A stretch of 64,000 nucleotides of DNA, from positions 124,001-188,000 of the forward strand of contig VWPU01018811.1 in assembly GCA_013398955.1 (NCBI GenBank), in the 5' to 3' direction. Shown in pieces: positions 63,349 through 64,000 of the stretch. The translations under genes and the position numbers were made by a program. Every line of letters starts with the position of its first letter. The stretch's first letter is position 1. This stretch comes from Callaeas wilsoni (lineage: Eukaryota > Chordata > Aves > Passeriformes > Callaeidae). The notes under the pieces were generated by a model that saw only the letters and a list, made by a program, of their open reading frames with translations, ran no database searches and was not told where the DNA came from.

Positions 63349-64000
63349 CTAGCAAGGACAATTTATGCACAGTCTTTTTGCAAGATTGAAAGTGTAAGTA
63401 TTTTAGCTGGTGCAAGCAATCTAGACTTCAATTTAAAATATATCTTTTAGATACAAATCCAAGTTTTGATTTCAAGCATCTCTTTTAGAATCATAACCAT
63501 GTGACCTAAATCCAGTAACTTAGATAATTAAAAATGAAACTAGGAAACAAAATCGGCCACGTCTTATTCATCTTATGGTTGATTTTTCCTTAACTATGAA
63601 AGTTTTAGGCAAGACAATGCAAATAAAAAGATATGTGAGACAATAATGAAACTTGATACCTTTAAAGCACAATTATCTTCAGTCACTGATATTATTACTG
63701 TTCATTGTAATAACTAACAATAGAAAATATGGCAAGACAGCATCATGGCAGAGAGGTAAAATTAATGACACTGTGGAAAGAAATACTACCTGCACAGCCT
63801 AGAAATACATTAATAAATTAAGTCCCAAGGGGGCTTAATGTATTAAGGTCCTTGGGGACCCGGGGTATTCTAGCAAATTCGGTTGTGTACACCTAGAAAA
63901 AATATTTTTAAATTAAACCAATTCTTAAATGTATATTTGCATTTCCTGTTGTAACGATGAAAAGTGGTGAAGAGTCCCTGTTGTTGATGGGGATTCTTGT
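63349..64000 (-). other. SCG5: SCG5 intron (partial)
   Basis: AT-rich sequence upstream of the exon at 63199-63348. I looked for the preceding exon (it should end close to a GPQSIEG-like segment) and did not find it, so it lies beyond 64000. Confidence 0.75.

Noticed and set aside
1..64000. CRISPR arrays, operons, prokaryotic genes, tRNA or rRNA genes, proviral genes
   Set aside because: Looked for and not seen. The gene content and intron structure are vertebrate.

Overview
The window is vertebrate genomic DNA, most likely from a bird. It is AT-rich with long introns and large non-coding gaps, and has one strong CpG-rich promoter region. It also carries a 5'-truncated CR1-type LINE tail (about 13776-13868), the commonest repeat family of bird and reptile genomes. 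The GREM1 protein reads like the avian form (N-terminus MVRTLYAIGA) rather than the mammalian one. There are no prokaryotic features, tRNA, rRNA or CRISPR arrays, and no intact mobile element that I could recognise.

Layout: three protein-coding genes in the conserved order FMN1 - GREM1 - SCG5. (1) 1-3.3 kb, + strand: the last two coding exons of FMN1 (formin-1) and a probably short 3'UTR. (2) 3.3-24.5 kb: gene-free DNA between the tail-to-tail FMN1 and GREM1 genes, with a CR1 fragment, a (TG)n repeat, a perfect 26-bp palindrome, a hairpin, a small tandem duplication, a G/T-rich tract and a short GC-rich block. (3) 24.5-35.0 kb, - strand: GREM1, with a single coding exon (184 aa), a roughly 3.1-kb 3'UTR ending at a well-formed poly(A) site, a 6.7-kb intron and a non-coding first exon in a CpG-rich promoter region (33.4-36.3 kb). 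(4) 36.3-51.2 kb: upstream regulatory interval with no recognised gene. (5) 51.2-64 kb, - strand: the last four coding exons of SCG5 (neuroendocrine protein 7B2), in correct phase; the upstream exons lie beyond the window.

How the genes relate: GREM1 is a secreted BMP antagonist. In mammals the neighbouring FMN1 and SCG5 genes are known to harbour GREM1 control elements: limb control lies in and near FMN1, and a duplication from SCG5 to the GREM1 upstream region causes hereditary mixed polyposis. The non-coding DNA here is therefore best read as a GREM1 regulatory landscape. I found no clearly new gene system. The best leads are an open, splice-preserved reading frame through GREM1 exon 1, a uORF in the same exon, a G-quadruplex motif in GREM1 intron 1, the 26-bp palindrome, and a 223-codon open frame antisense within an SCG5 intron.
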